A stretch of DNA of 64,000 nucleotides from Chitinophagales bacterium (GTDB lineage: Bacteria; Bacteroidota; Bacteroidia; Chitinophagales; JADIYW01). The stretch lies in the NCBI GenBank assembly GCA_020636545.1, contig JACJXS010000011.1, positions 197,831-261,830 on the forward strand. The letters run 5' to 3'. A model generated the notes under the pieces. That model was not told the DNA's origin. It saw only the letters and a list, made by a program, of their open reading frames with translations, and did no database searches. The translations under genes and the position numbers were made by a program. Shown here piece after piece: positions 17,645 through 27,019 of this stretch (positions are counted from its first letter, which is position 1; each line of letters begins with the position of its first letter).

Positions 17645-19090
17645 TTATTTATATTGTAATAATTCTTCTTTGTTTACTGATTTATAAACTTCTTGGTCAG
17701 CTACTTCTTCTAACTGATGAGCTTTAGCTTGACTACCATTTCTTTTCAAGATGGATTTAACTTCAGCAATTGCTACAACTGGGAAAAATCTACAAAATGC
17801 TAAGAACAATGTCATAAAAATACCAATCGTACCAACAAAAATTCCTATCTCAATCCAAGTTGGAGAATAGTATAACCAGCTAGATGGTAAATAATCTCTA
17901 TGTAATGAAATTACGATAATCACAAAACGTTCAAACCACATACCTATATTTACCAATATAGACATTACAAAAGTTACTTTAATACTTCTTCTAAACTTTC
18001 TAAACCAAAAGATTTGTGGAGAAATTAAGTTGCAAGACATCATAATCCAATATGCCCAAGCATAAGTAGAACCAAATGCTCTAGTAGCAAATTGATGTTG
18101 TTCGTATTGATTTGAAGAATACCAAGCTGTAAATAACTCCGTTAAATAAGCTATACCAACCATCGTACCAGTCAATAACAAAATTTTGTTCATTGATTCA
18201 ATATGAGCTAAAGTGATATAATCTTCTAATTTCATAATATATCGAGCAACAATCATTAATGTTAATACCATCGCAAAACCAGAGAATATTGCACCCGCAA
18301 CGAAATATGGCGGTAAGATTGTAGTGTGCCAACCTGGAATTACTGAAGTAGCAAAGTCAAAAGATACAATGGTGTGAACTGATAATACTAATGGAGTAGA
18401 TAAACCAGCTAATATTAATGATAAAGACTCCCATCTTTCCCAATGCTTTACACTACCTATCCAACCAAAACTTAATAGATTATAGAAAGTCCAACGACCT
18501 TTAGTTTTAGAACGGTCTCTGATAGTTGCAAAATCTGGAACTAAACCTGTGTACCAAAACAATAATGATACTGTAAAATAAGTTGAAATCGCAAATACGT
18601 CCCAAAGTAATGGTGATGTGAAGTTTACCCAAAGTGGACCTCTCGTATTAGGATAAGGGAAAATGAACATTGCATCCCAAACACGTCCCATGTGGAAAAC
18701 TGGAAACAAACCAGCACAAACTACAGCAAAGATAGTCATCGCTTCTGCAGCTCTATTTACACCTGTTCTCCATTTTTGTCTAAACAATAATAAGATTGCT
18801 GAAATTAAAGTACCAGCATGACCAATACCAATCCACCAAACGAAGTTGGTAATATCCCATGCCCAACCTACTGTTTTATTTGCACCCCAAGATCCAATAC
18901 CAAATACAACTTCCCATGCAATACAAAACACACCAAAAGTCGCAACAATTGCAGATATTGTTGTCCAAAATATCCAACGGTTTTGTAATTCACCTGTCGT
19001 TGAACGTACGATATCAGTAGTAATTTGCTTATAGGTCTTATTACCTTTTACTAAGGGTTCTCTAAGTGGTGATTCAAAATGACTTGCCAT
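17645..19090 (-). CDS. actC: Alternative complex III quinol-oxidising subunit ActC (NrfD/PsrC family)
   Basis: 481 residues with about ten membrane helices. Typical NrfD-like elements are WWIGIGHAGTLISAILLL, FHMGRVWDAMFIFPYPN and SFDFATSVIPGWHTTILPPYFVAGAI. ActC holds the quinol site and docks against the iron-sulfur subunit ActB. It starts 44 bp after actB and is followed by actD at 27 bp. All expected regions are present. Confidence 0.96.
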   Translation of the reverse strand: MASHFESPLREPLVKGNKTYKQITTDIVRSTTGELQNRWIFWTTISAIVATFGVFCIAWEVVFGIGSWGANKTVGWAWDITNFVWWIGIGHAGTLISAILLLFRQKWRTGVNRAAEAMTIFAVVCAGLFPVFHMGRVWDAMFIFPYPNTRGPLWVNFTSPLLWDVFAISTYFTVSLLFWYTGLVPDFATIRDRSKTKGRWTFYNLLSFGWIGSVKHWERWESLSLILAGLSTPLVLSVHTIVSFDFATSVIPGWHTTILPPYFVAGAIFSGFAMVLTLMIVARYIMKLEDYITLAHIESMNKILLLTGTMVGIAYLTELFTAWYSSNQYEQHQFATRAFGSTYAWAYWIMMSCNLISPQIFWFRKFRRSIKVTFVMSILVNIGMWFERFVIIVISLHRDYLPSSWLYYSPTWIEIGIFVGTIGIFMTLFLAFCRFFPVVAIAEVKSILKRNGSQAKAHQLEEVADQEVYKSVNKEELLQYK

Positions 19091-19134
19091 ATCTAAGCTT
19101 TAGTTATTTATATATTCTATTAATTATTAATTTA

Positions 19135-22100
19135 CTATCCTTCTTTATCAAAGAAACTTCTTTGAGATTCTTCATCCTTATTTCTGATTTTAACTTGATA
19201 TCCAACATGATTTAAGAAATGTTGTTCTTCAAATAAGAAATAATTTCTACCTGAATCAAGAGTTTGTGCTACTTGACTATTTTTATCATTCATATCTCCA
19301 AACACAATTGCATTTGTCGGACATGCTGTTTGACAAGCTGTCTTAACATCTCCATCTTGCAATTTTCTGTTTTGCTTTTTAGCATCTAATTTACTAGATT
19401 GAATTCTTTGTGTACAGAAACTACATTTTTCAATAACCCCTCTTGTTCTCACAACAACATCTGGATTTAATACCATTCTTGTTAAAGAATCAAACATATA
19501 ATCTTTAGTTTCACTACCACCCCAACCTGGCGTTCCGTCATTAAATGAGCCAAACATATCATTACCTTGATAGTCTAACCAGTTAAAACGACGAACTTTA
19601 AATGGACAGTTATTTGCACAATATCTTGTACCAATACATCTGTTATATGCCATTTGGTTAATACCTTCAGAACTATGGTTAGTTGCATTTACTGGACAAA
19701 CGTTTTCACAAGGTGCATTATCACAATGCTGACACATCATAGGTTGGAAAGATACATCTGGATTATCTGGGTTTCCATTATAGTATCTATCTATACGTAA
19801 CCAATGCATTTCCTGACTTCTGAAAACTTGTCTTCTTCCAACAACTGGTATATTATTTTCAATATTACAAGCTACTACACAAGCACCACAACCAATACAT
19901 GCATTCATATCTACCAACATTCCCCAATGGTGTCCTGGGAATTTAGGTGTTGGATACATAGTTACTAAATGTTTTTGTATTGCCTCTCTATCTTCATTAC
20001 CTGCAGTTTCACTTTTTGAATATGAAGCTAAATTCGTCTCTTTAACAACCATACCTCTATATCTTAATGGCTTACCTGGTAAAGAAACATCTTCCATTAA
20101 GGTATGATAAGTTTGGTTTAAACCTAAATTATATGTTTTTCCCGTCAATTCAAAAGTAACACCATCAACTGAATTTGTGTTATTTTTTAAGATTGGGTAT
20201 AAATTTGCTCCAACACCAGAACCTACATTACCTGATTTTTCTCTTCCGTAACCTAATGCAATAGCTAAGGTATTTTGAGCTTGACCAAATTGTACAACAA
20301 TCGGTAATTCAAAAGATTTTCCTGCAACAGTAATTTTACCAACTGGTACTTTTTTATCAGCAGGCATTGAATCAATCTTATTTTCTTTAGCAAATGAATA
20401 AGGAACTAAAATATAATTATCCCAAGTTGCTTTAGAAATTGGATCTGGCATTTCTTGTAAGAAAGGATTGTTTGCCAATTTACCATCACCAATCGCAACT
20501 TTCTCATATAAAAATAACTCCATACCTTTTGGTTGCGTTGGAGTTGTTATTGTACTGATTCCAGGCAAAGCACTAGCTCCAATTCCTGAAGTTTTATCTA
20601 CAAAACCAGCTTGTAAGGCCTCAGAATAAGACAAGCCACTTACTGAAGCAATTTCAGCTTGAACTAGAGAATCTATAGCAACATTAACATTTCCTGCCCA
20701 AGTTAAGATAGAAGCACTTTCTTGTCTTGTATCAAATAAAGCTGTAATTGTTGGTTGCACAAAACCATAAACGTTTGTTCTAGGTTCAATAACATCCCAA
20801 GATTCTAATAAATGTGAATTTGGAGCAACATATTGACAATATTGAGCAGATTCATCTACTCTATCAGCTGTAGAAATACTTAAATCTGCTTTTTGTAAAG
20901 CATTTTTAAAAGTTTCAGCATAAACTGTATCATAAACTGGATTAGCACCAACTAAGATAATACCTTTATATGCACCATTTTTTAATTCTGATGCTAAAGT
21001 TGCTAATGCTTCATCATTACCTTGCTTGAAATTTAAAGTATTTGAAGTATCAATAGTTGCACCAAAGTTAGATAAAGTAGCATTGATTGCATTCACTAAA
21101 GATTGAATTTCAACATCATTTGTACCTGAAACTACAATACTTTTTCCTTTAGCTGCGACTAATTCTTTCGCAACTTTATCTATTCCTGTATTTAATTCTT
21201 TATTACTAAAATCCTTTGCACCAGAAACAGAACCACCTAACTTAGTATATAAATTAATTAGAACTTGTTTTTCTTCAGATGGTTTAATAGGATATTTATA
21301 ATCTGCACTTGCACCAGTCAAACTCATTGAAGATTGAAATTGATGGTGGCGAGACATCGTTGGATTTTCTGGCGTAGGAACTCTCTTAGTTACATATTTA
21401 GCAGCATTTTCAGTTCCATTCATCCAAGTACCTAAGAAATCACAGTTAAAACCAACAATTACATCTGCTTTATCAAATTGGTAAGCTGGAATAATTCCGC
21501 CACTTGCTTTTCTGATAGCATATTGTGAAATTGGGTCATAAGCAACTACACTAACATTTGCGTAAGTTGTTTTTAATTGCTCTATTGCTTTTTTAGTGAT
21601 AGTAGATAATATTGTATTCGTTACTACGACTACTTTTTGACCAGAAGCTTTTAACTCATCTAATTTTTTAATGATTTCAGCATCTGCTTTTTTCCAATCA
21701 ATTTTTTTATTCGCTTTTACAGGATTATGTAATCTTGTAACGTCATACAAATCTAATACAGCAGCTTGAGCTCTTGCACTTGTTCCTCCGAAAAATTTTG
21801 CAGATGGATTTCCTTCTACTTTAATAGGTCTTCCTTCTCTTGTTTTAACTAAGATACTGTTAAAATCAGCAGAACCATAATAGGTTGTTGCAAAAAACTC
21901 AGCAACACCAGGAACTACTTCCGGCATTTGGTTTCTTAAATCAAATGTGTAAGGAATTGCATTTTTAACAGGAATCTGACATGCAGACGCAACAGCAGCA
22001 ACTGAAACGCTGAATCCCATAGCTTTTAAGAAATCTCTTCTGTTGGGTTCTTTATTTTCAATGCTTTCAGTAGCATCTTCAACTAAACTAAATTCTTGGT

Positions 22101-22170
22101 TAGCTTGCTCAAAATAAGCAGGTGTTTGATTTAACTCATCTAAACTAGTCCAATACTTTTTATTACTCAT
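19135..22170 (-). CDS. actB: Alternative complex III iron-sulfur subunit ActB
   Basis: 1011 residues: a molybdopterin-oxidoreductase-like domain fused to a four-cluster ferredoxin domain. Near the N-terminus RRDFLK (from residue 44) followed by a hydrophobic stretch and ASAC indicates Tat-type export with a possible lipobox. The C-terminal third carries cysteine groups CIGCGACVVAC, CQHCDNAPCENVC, CIGTRYCANNC and CSFCTQRI with CQTACP, enough for the usual [4Fe-4S]/[3Fe-4S] set. In ACIII this subunit conducts electrons and is not expected to bind the molybdenum cofactor. It is 31 bp after actA. Confidence 0.96.
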   Translation of the reverse strand: MSNKKYWTSLDELNQTPAYFEQANQEFSLVEDATESIENKEPNRRDFLKAMGFSVSVAAVASACQIPVKNAIPYTFDLRNQMPEVVPGVAEFFATTYYGSADFNSILVKTREGRPIKVEGNPSAKFFGGTSARAQAAVLDLYDVTRLHNPVKANKKIDWKKADAEIIKKLDELKASGQKVVVVTNTILSTITKKAIEQLKTTYANVSVVAYDPISQYAIRKASGGIIPAYQFDKADVIVGFNCDFLGTWMNGTENAAKYVTKRVPTPENPTMSRHHQFQSSMSLTGASADYKYPIKPSEEKQVLINLYTKLGGSVSGAKDFSNKELNTGIDKVAKELVAAKGKSIVVSGTNDVEIQSLVNAINATLSNFGATIDTSNTLNFKQGNDEALATLASELKNGAYKGIILVGANPVYDTVYAETFKNALQKADLSISTADRVDESAQYCQYVAPNSHLLESWDVIEPRTNVYGFVQPTITALFDTRQESASILTWAGNVNVAIDSLVQAEIASVSGLSYSEALQAGFVDKTSGIGASALPGISTITTPTQPKGMELFLYEKVAIGDGKLANNPFLQEMPDPISKATWDNYILVPYSFAKENKIDSMPADKKVPVGKITVAGKSFELPIVVQFGQAQNTLAIALGYGREKSGNVGSGVGANLYPILKNNTNSVDGVTFELTGKTYNLGLNQTYHTLMEDVSLPGKPLRYRGMVVKETNLASYSKSETAGNEDREAIQKHLVTMYPTPKFPGHHWGMLVDMNACIGCGACVVACNIENNIPVVGRRQVFRSQEMHWLRIDRYYNGNPDNPDVSFQPMMCQHCDNAPCENVCPVNATNHSSEGINQMAYNRCIGTRYCANNCPFKVRRFNWLDYQGNDMFGSFNDGTPGWGGSETKDYMFDSLTRMVLNPDVVVRTRGVIEKCSFCTQRIQSSKLDAKKQNRKLQDGDVKTACQTACPTNAIVFGDMNDKNSQVAQTLDSGRNYFLFEEQHFLNHVGYQVKIRNKDEESQRSFFDKEG

Positions 22171-22201
22171 TATATATAGAAATTAATAAGGTTCTTTAAT
22201 T

Positions 22202-23518
22202 TTAATAGTGACATTTTTGACATTCAGTTCCACCTATATCTTCAACAGTAACTCCAGCTCTCTTGCCTTTCTTAATCTCGTCGTGATATTTTTCAAATAC
22301 TGAATAATAATTATTGTCAGCAAACTGAACTTTTGTTTCTCTATGACAGTTGATACACCAGCCCATAGATAATGGAGCGAATTGTTCAACAGTTTCCATC
22401 TCTTCAATTTTACCATGACAAGTTTGGCATTCAATTTTACCCACTTTTACGTGTTGTGAGTGGTTGAAATAAACGTGGTCAGGTAAATTATGAATTTGTA
22501 CCCATTCAATATTTTTAGGTGCTTTTACAAATGCTCCTTTGTCAGGATCCCAACCTGAATAGTCATATATCTTTTTGATTTCATCTTTACCATATTTTGG
22601 ACCTTCTTGAACATACTTATGACAATTCATACAAATTTGAGTACCAGGAATACTTGCATGACGGCTTTTTTCAACTCCAGTATGACAGTATTGACACTCA
22701 ATTTTATTTTGTCCTACGTGTAATGCATGTGAGAAGCGAATAGGTTGTTCTGGTTTATATCCCTGAGAACGCCCTAAGTTTATTGCACCATTTCCGATAT
22801 TAAAAAGTAACAAGACTGCTGCAATAATAACTGCGACTACACCTAATTTTTTAACTAATGCTTTTTTAGAGGCAGCTTCAACAGCTTCGATTGCATCTAA
22901 AGATTCGCCTTGAGCAACTTTAGCAATTTTGCTTAATTTACTAGTAATATTAAACAATACAGCTCCTAAAATAGCTAAAACAGCAAATAATCCAACTAGG
23001 ATTAATGTTGTGTTAGATTTTCCAGAATCTGCACCTTCAGTTGTAGCACCACCAGCTGCATCAGCTGTTTCTTTTTTACCGCCTGGATTACTAGGGTCGA
23101 AGCCTTTTTCAGCTGCTTTCATATAAAGGAAAACATCCTTAACTTGCTCGTCTGATAAAGTAGGAAATGCCGGCATAGGCATTTTATTATATTCTTCATA
23201 AATCTTATTAGCATGAGCATGACCAGATTTAATAACAGCTTGAGAATTTTTTACCCAAGCAATTAAGTTTTCTTCGGTATCCCATTTATCCCAAACATCT
23301 GCTAACGCAGGTCCGATTACTTTTCTATCTATAGCATGACAAGCTGTACAATTAGCCTTGAACAAGTCCATACCTGTCTTAGCTTTTGCAACAGCAGCAG
23401 CATCAGCAGGGTCAACGTCAGGAACGGCTACCCCAGCATAAGATGATGTTGAAATCACAAAAATCAAGAAAAAGGAAACTAGAAGGCTATAACTTCTTTT
23501 AATATAACTGTTAAACAT
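22202..23518 (-). CDS. actA: Alternative complex III multiheme cytochrome ActA with extra N-terminal monoheme domain
   Basis: 438 residues. A signal peptide (about 1-28, ending SSYAG) leads into a monoheme class I cytochrome domain: CTACH at 57-61 and MPAFPTLSDEQVKDVFLYM near 115-133, with a Met ligand available. After a Gly/Ala/Thr-rich linker come two membrane helices (about 171-190 and 225-242). The classical pentaheme domain follows, with CxxCH at 275, 296, 364, 388 and 433. There are therefore six heme sites against five in the described pentaheme core. First gene of the act operon. Confidence 0.95.
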   Translation of the reverse strand: MFNSYIKRSYSLLVSFFLIFVISTSSYAGVAVPDVDPADAAAVAKAKTGMDLFKANCTACHAIDRKVIGPALADVWDKWDTEENLIAWVKNSQAVIKSGHAHANKIYEEYNKMPMPAFPTLSDEQVKDVFLYMKAAEKGFDPSNPGGKKETADAAGGATTEGADSGKSNTTLILVGLFAVLAILGAVLFNITSKLSKIAKVAQGESLDAIEAVEAASKKALVKKLGVVAVIIAAVLLLFNIGNGAINLGRSQGYKPEQPIRFSHALHVGQNKIECQYCHTGVEKSRHASIPGTQICMNCHKYVQEGPKYGKDEIKKIYDYSGWDPDKGAFVKAPKNIEWVQIHNLPDHVYFNHSQHVKVGKIECQTCHGKIEEMETVEQFAPLSMGWCINCHRETKVQFADNNYYSVFEKYHDEIKKGKRAGVTVEDIGGTECQKCHY

Positions 23519-23547
23519 TCCTAAAAAGCGTTTTAATTATTTTCAGG

Positions 23548-23555
23548 CAAATATA
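23548..23555 (-). promoter_or_regulatory. Putative -7 element of the act operon
   Basis: The minus strand reads TATATTTG, about 30 nt before the actA ATG at 23518, predicting a leader of roughly 25 nt. No exact -33 TTTG is found at 19-21 nt. It is the best promoter candidate in the 249-bp gap between actA and the divergent rsmG. Confidence 0.48.
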
Positions 23556-23760
23556 AGGTCAAATAGTTTAAAAAGTGAAGATTTGTTGAAAAAATATATC
23601 AATTTATACTCATTCTAGATAACATTAATAAGCTGAAATATAAATACTTAGTAATCTATTTGGATTATATCTTAATTGAATTTAATAAACACTTAACAAC
23701 AACAAAAGAAAAATCGTTAATATTTCTAAATAATTACAGAAGAATTAAACTTTAAAAGAA

Positions 23761-23768
23761 TAATTTTG
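23761..23768 (+). promoter_or_regulatory. Putative -7 element of rsmG
   Basis: TAATTTTG fits TAnnTTTG and places transcription start near 23773, 10 nt before ATG 23783. It overlaps an upstream in-frame GTG at 23768, which would then not be in the mRNA. Confidence 0.45.
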
Positions 23769-23782
23769 TGCATCATCTGATT

Positions 23783-24388
23783 ATGGATATTATTTTAAAA
23801 TACTTTAAAGAATTAAGCCCAAAACAAATAGCTCAATTCAAACAATTATTGCATTTATATACTGAATGGAACTCTAAAATAAATGTGATTTCTAGGAAGG
23901 ATATGGAGAACTTTTATGAACGTCACGTTTTACATAGTTTAAGTATTGCTGACTTTTTCGATTTAAGTCATCATCAAATCATTGACATTGGTACAGGTGG
24001 TGGATTTCCTGGCATTCCTTTAGCTATATTTTTTCCAGAAAGTCAATTCCATTTGGTAGATTCAATTGGTAAAAAAATAAGTGTGGTAAATGCCATTGCA
24101 GAAGCATTAGAACTTAAAAATATAACAGCACAACATGGAAGAGCAGAACAATGCACCAATTTGTTTGATTATGCAGTAACAAGAGCCGTTGCTCCAGCAG
24201 CTGATTTAATTCATTGGACATCTAAAAATGTAAATAAGAAAAATGGAATCATTGCTTTGAAAGGTGGAGACTTGCGTGAAGAATTAAAAGCCGTAAATTG
24301 CAAAAAAGAAATCTACCATTTAAGTGCTGTTTATTCCGAACCTTTCTTTGAGACAAAAAAAATAATACATCTACATCAAATCAAATAG
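23783..24388 (+). CDS. rsmG: 16S rRNA (guanine-N7)-methyltransferase RsmG
   Basis: 201 residues from ATG 23783. An in-frame GTG at 23768 would add five residues but lies in the promoter -7 element. SAM-binding motif I is visible as IIDIGTGGGFPGIPLAI, followed by FHLVDSIGKK and RAVAPAADLI. It methylates G527 of 16S rRNA. The gene is single, divergent from actA, and ends 1 bp from the convergent VWA gene. Confidence 0.95.
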   Translation: MDIILKYFKELSPKQIAQFKQLLHLYTEWNSKINVISRKDMENFYERHVLHSLSIADFFDLSHHQIIDIGTGGGFPGIPLAIFFPESQFHLVDSIGKKISVVNAIAEALELKNITAQHGRAEQCTNLFDYAVTRAVAPAADLIHWTSKNVNKKNGIIALKGGDLREELKAVNCKKEIYHLSAVYSEPFFETKKIIHLHQIK

Positions 24389-24389
24389 A

Positions 24390-25331
24390 TTATTTCCTAA
24401 CTAATTTTGCTTCGTCAAGCATCTTTTGTTTTGCAGTAGTTTCATCTTTTAAAACAGCAAAAGTACCTTCTCCAGCATTGGCAAGAAATTCTAATTGCTT
24501 AATAACATAATCTGTTGGTTTTCCTAATAGAAAGATAGAACAGTTAATATTTTTTTGAGCGTAATCGGCTAAAATTTTTTCAATATTTTTATACTCTTTA
24601 GCTCCTGAAGTAAACATACCATCTGTAAAAATCAAAATTCTATTATTTCCATTATTGATATAATTTTCAGAGGCTTTTTGAAATGCAGATTTTATAGCAG
24701 ACGCTCCATTTGTTGTGCCTCCAACTTTTATTAATGATGCAATTGCATTATGAATTTTATCTTTATTATTTCCATTGGTTGGTGGTAAAATTTCACTTAT
24801 TCCAGATGAGAAAGTCAATAGTGTAATTTTATCTTCTGATCTAAAATAATCAACAATATCATTTAGTCCAGATTTTAAAACTGGCAAAATATTATTATCT
24901 CCCATCGATGAGGACATATCAACTAAGAGTGTCCAATTATTACTAGCAAATCCTTCTAATTTTGATAATGGTTGGACAACTGTATCTATTGTCTTTACAA
25001 CTTCTCTCTTATGTTTTAGTCCAAAATTATGTTCCGAAATTTCTTTTACTAAAACAACACCATTCAATTCATAATAATCAGGGTGCGTAATATTGATGTC
25101 ATATTTTCCATCAAGGTATCTAACAAAAGTCGTAATATTATAATTTCCAGAAGAATCAGTTTTAGCAGTATAAACATCTGAATTAAATCTTAGATTTAGA
25201 GTAGCACCAATAACTGGAATATTTTTATCTACGTCCATTATTCTTCCTTGTATTATATTTGAATAATGTTGAGCGAATAACGAAAAGCTGATAGCAAAAA
25301 ACAAAATTAGTATTGGTAATTTTTTACTCAT
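24390..25331 (-). CDS. Secreted VWA-domain protein with N-terminal carboxypeptidase-regulatory-like domain
   Basis: 313 residues from ATG 25331, where MSKKLPILILFFAISFSLFAQ is a clean signal peptide. The longer frame to 25376 adds an unlikely hydrophobic prefix. Residues about 28-100 form a CarboxypepD_reg-like beta domain (IQGRIMDVDKNIPVIGATL, DSSGNYNITTF). A von Willebrand factor A domain follows, with MIDAS residues DMSSSMGDNN, GGTTNGASAI and FTDGMFTSG. It is probably a periplasmic or surface metal-dependent binding protein; the partner is unknown. It lies convergent to rsmG and divergent from a PAP2 phosphatase gene. Confidence 0.82.
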   Translation of the reverse strand: MSKKLPILILFFAISFSLFAQHYSNIIQGRIMDVDKNIPVIGATLNLRFNSDVYTAKTDSSGNYNITTFVRYLDGKYDINITHPDYYELNGVVLVKEISEHNFGLKHKREVVKTIDTVVQPLSKLEGFASNNWTLLVDMSSSMGDNNILPVLKSGLNDIVDYFRSEDKITLLTFSSGISEILPPTNGNNKDKIHNAIASLIKVGGTTNGASAIKSAFQKASENYINNGNNRILIFTDGMFTSGAKEYKNIEKILADYAQKNINCSIFLLGKPTDYVIKQLEFLANAGEGTFAVLKDETTAKQKMLDEAKLVRK

Positions 25332-25388
25332 ATCTTTTTTATAATTCAAAATTATTAAAAACATTACAAAATACACTATTTTAGTTGA

Positions 25389-26132
25389 ATGAATAAAATA
25401 ATTTCTTTTCTATTTCTGATTTTTTTTGGATTAAATATTATTGCTCAAAATGATACTTATATCTCAAAATACAAATACAAATGGGGAGTTGATGCTCCAA
25501 TAATTGGGATAACAGTTGGAACTGGTGCTGCTGCTTATTTTCTGCACAAGAATAAGAAAATAATTACTGTTGATGAAATTAATGCACTCTCTCCAACTAT
25601 GGTCAATAAATTTGATAGAAGTGCAATCTTTCATGATAATAAAGGTGCTAAAATCTCATCTGATGTTTTATTATATGGAGCAAGTTTGGCTCCTGCATTA
25701 ATGTTTATTGATAAGGCGGTAAGAAAAGAATGGAAATACTATTTACCTATGTGGATAGAAGTTTACGGTTTGACTTCGGGTTTAACCTTGATGACCAAAG
25801 AAATTGTGAAACGTAAGCGACCTTATGTTTATAATGATAAACTAAGTGCTGAAAGTAAAGTTGGAAAAGATGCAACTGCATCATTCTTTTCAGGACATAC
25901 AAGTACGACCGCAGCTAGTACATTTTTTATGGCAAAAGTATTTGCAGATTTACATCCAGATTCTAAATTTAAGCCACTTATGTGGACTGGAGCGGCATTA
26001 ATCCCAGCAATAACAGGACTGTGTAGATATGGTGCGGGTAAGCATTTCTTTACTGATATTTTAGTGGGCTATGCCATTGGTTCTGCTGTTGGTATTTTAG
26101 TTCCACAGTTACATAAAAGAAAAATTCAATAA
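25389..26132 (+). CDS. PAP2-superfamily membrane phosphatase
   Basis: 247 residues with a signal peptide (MNKIISFLFLIFFGLNIIAQ). The three acid phosphatase motifs are present: KRKRPYV, FSGHTSTTAAS and CRYGAGKHFFTDILVGYAIG. Lys/Arg, SGH and the final R-x5-H-x3-D are intact. Substrates of this group include phosphatidic acid, undecaprenyl diphosphate and lipid A phosphates; which one applies here cannot be told. It ends 4 bp before a bidirectional terminator. Confidence 0.88.
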   Translation: MNKIISFLFLIFFGLNIIAQNDTYISKYKYKWGVDAPIIGITVGTGAAAYFLHKNKKIITVDEINALSPTMVNKFDRSAIFHDNKGAKISSDVLLYGASLAPALMFIDKAVRKEWKYYLPMWIEVYGLTSGLTLMTKEIVKRKRPYVYNDKLSAESKVGKDATASFFSGHTSTTAASTFFMAKVFADLHPDSKFKPLMWTGAALIPAITGLCRYGAGKHFFTDILVGYAIGSAVGILVPQLHKRKIQ

Positions 26133-26136
26133 AACA

Positions 26137-26171
26137 AAAGAGGCTGTCCAAAGTTTTAGGACAGCCTCTTT
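26137..26171. terminator. Bidirectional intrinsic terminator
   Basis: A perfect 13-bp stem (AAAGAGGCTGTCC, 26137-26149, with 26159-26171) and a 9-nt loop. The arms end in AAA/TTT, so a U run follows on either strand. It sits between the plus-strand PAP2 gene and the minus-strand Fe-S protein gene and can serve both. Confidence 0.9.
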
Positions 26172-26191
26172 CTATAATAAAACATTAAAAA

Positions 26192-26977
26192 TTAAAACTT
26201 ATTATTCTCAGCGATTAATTCTGCTAAGTCCACAACTTTAATTTCGTCTTGTTTGTTTTCACTTTTTACACCGTCAGTAATCATTGTATTGCAATAAGAA
26301 CAAGCCACCGCAATAATATCAGGCATTACTTCAGTTAATTGACCTGTTCTTTCGGTATTGATACGTTTTGTTCCTGGTTCATCTTCTTTCCACATTTGAG
26401 CTCCACCAGCACCACAACACATTGCGTTTGCTCTGCTTTTGGTTACTTCAACCAAATCTGCATCTAATGCTTTAATTAAATCTCTTGGAGCTTCATAAAT
26501 ATCATTAGCTCTTCCTAAGTAACAAGAATCGTGGTAAGTTATTCTTTTACCTTTAAAAGCTCCGCCTTCTACTTTTAATTTACCATCATTTAATAATTGT
26601 TGTAAATATACTGAATGGTGTAATACTTCATATTTTCCACCTAACGCAGGATATTCATTTTTAATGGTATTAAAACAATGCGGACAAGTGGTAACAATAG
26701 TCTTGATACCATAACCATTTAAGGTTGCGATATTTTGTTGTGCCAACATTTGAAAAATAAATTCATTACCAGCTCTTCTTGCTGGATCGCCTGTACAAGC
26801 TTCTTCTTTGCCTAATACTGCAAAACTGATATTTAATTGATTTAAAATCTTCACGAATGCTTGTGTAATTCTTTGAGCCCTTTGGTCAAAACTACCTGCA
26901 CATCCTATCCAAAATAATACATCTGGAGATTTACCTTCGGCAGCCAAATCTGCCATTACAGGAACTTTATATTGCAT
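26192..26977 (-). CDS. Heterodisulfide-reductase-like CCG-domain Fe-S protein
   Basis: 261 residues with two CCG (cysteine-rich) domains as in HdrB, GlpC and LutA. The first has WIGCAGSFD and TTCPHCFNTIKNEYP. The second has YHDSCYLGR, AMCCGAGGAQMW and VACSYCNTMITDG. The cysteines suit a noncubane or [4Fe-4S] cluster. It is 42 bp after the membrane Fe-S partner and probably forms a complex with it that links a soluble redox partner to the quinone pool. The substrate is not evident. Confidence 0.87.
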   Translation of the reverse strand: MQYKVPVMADLAAEGKSPDVLFWIGCAGSFDQRAQRITQAFVKILNQLNISFAVLGKEEACTGDPARRAGNEFIFQMLAQQNIATLNGYGIKTIVTTCPHCFNTIKNEYPALGGKYEVLHHSVYLQQLLNDGKLKVEGGAFKGKRITYHDSCYLGRANDIYEAPRDLIKALDADLVEVTKSRANAMCCGAGGAQMWKEDEPGTKRINTERTGQLTEVMPDIIAVACSYCNTMITDGVKSENKQDEIKVVDLAELIAENNKF

Positions 26978-27019
26978 ATTGAGTATTGTTGTTAGTTATT
27001 AAAATATTGATTTACTTTA

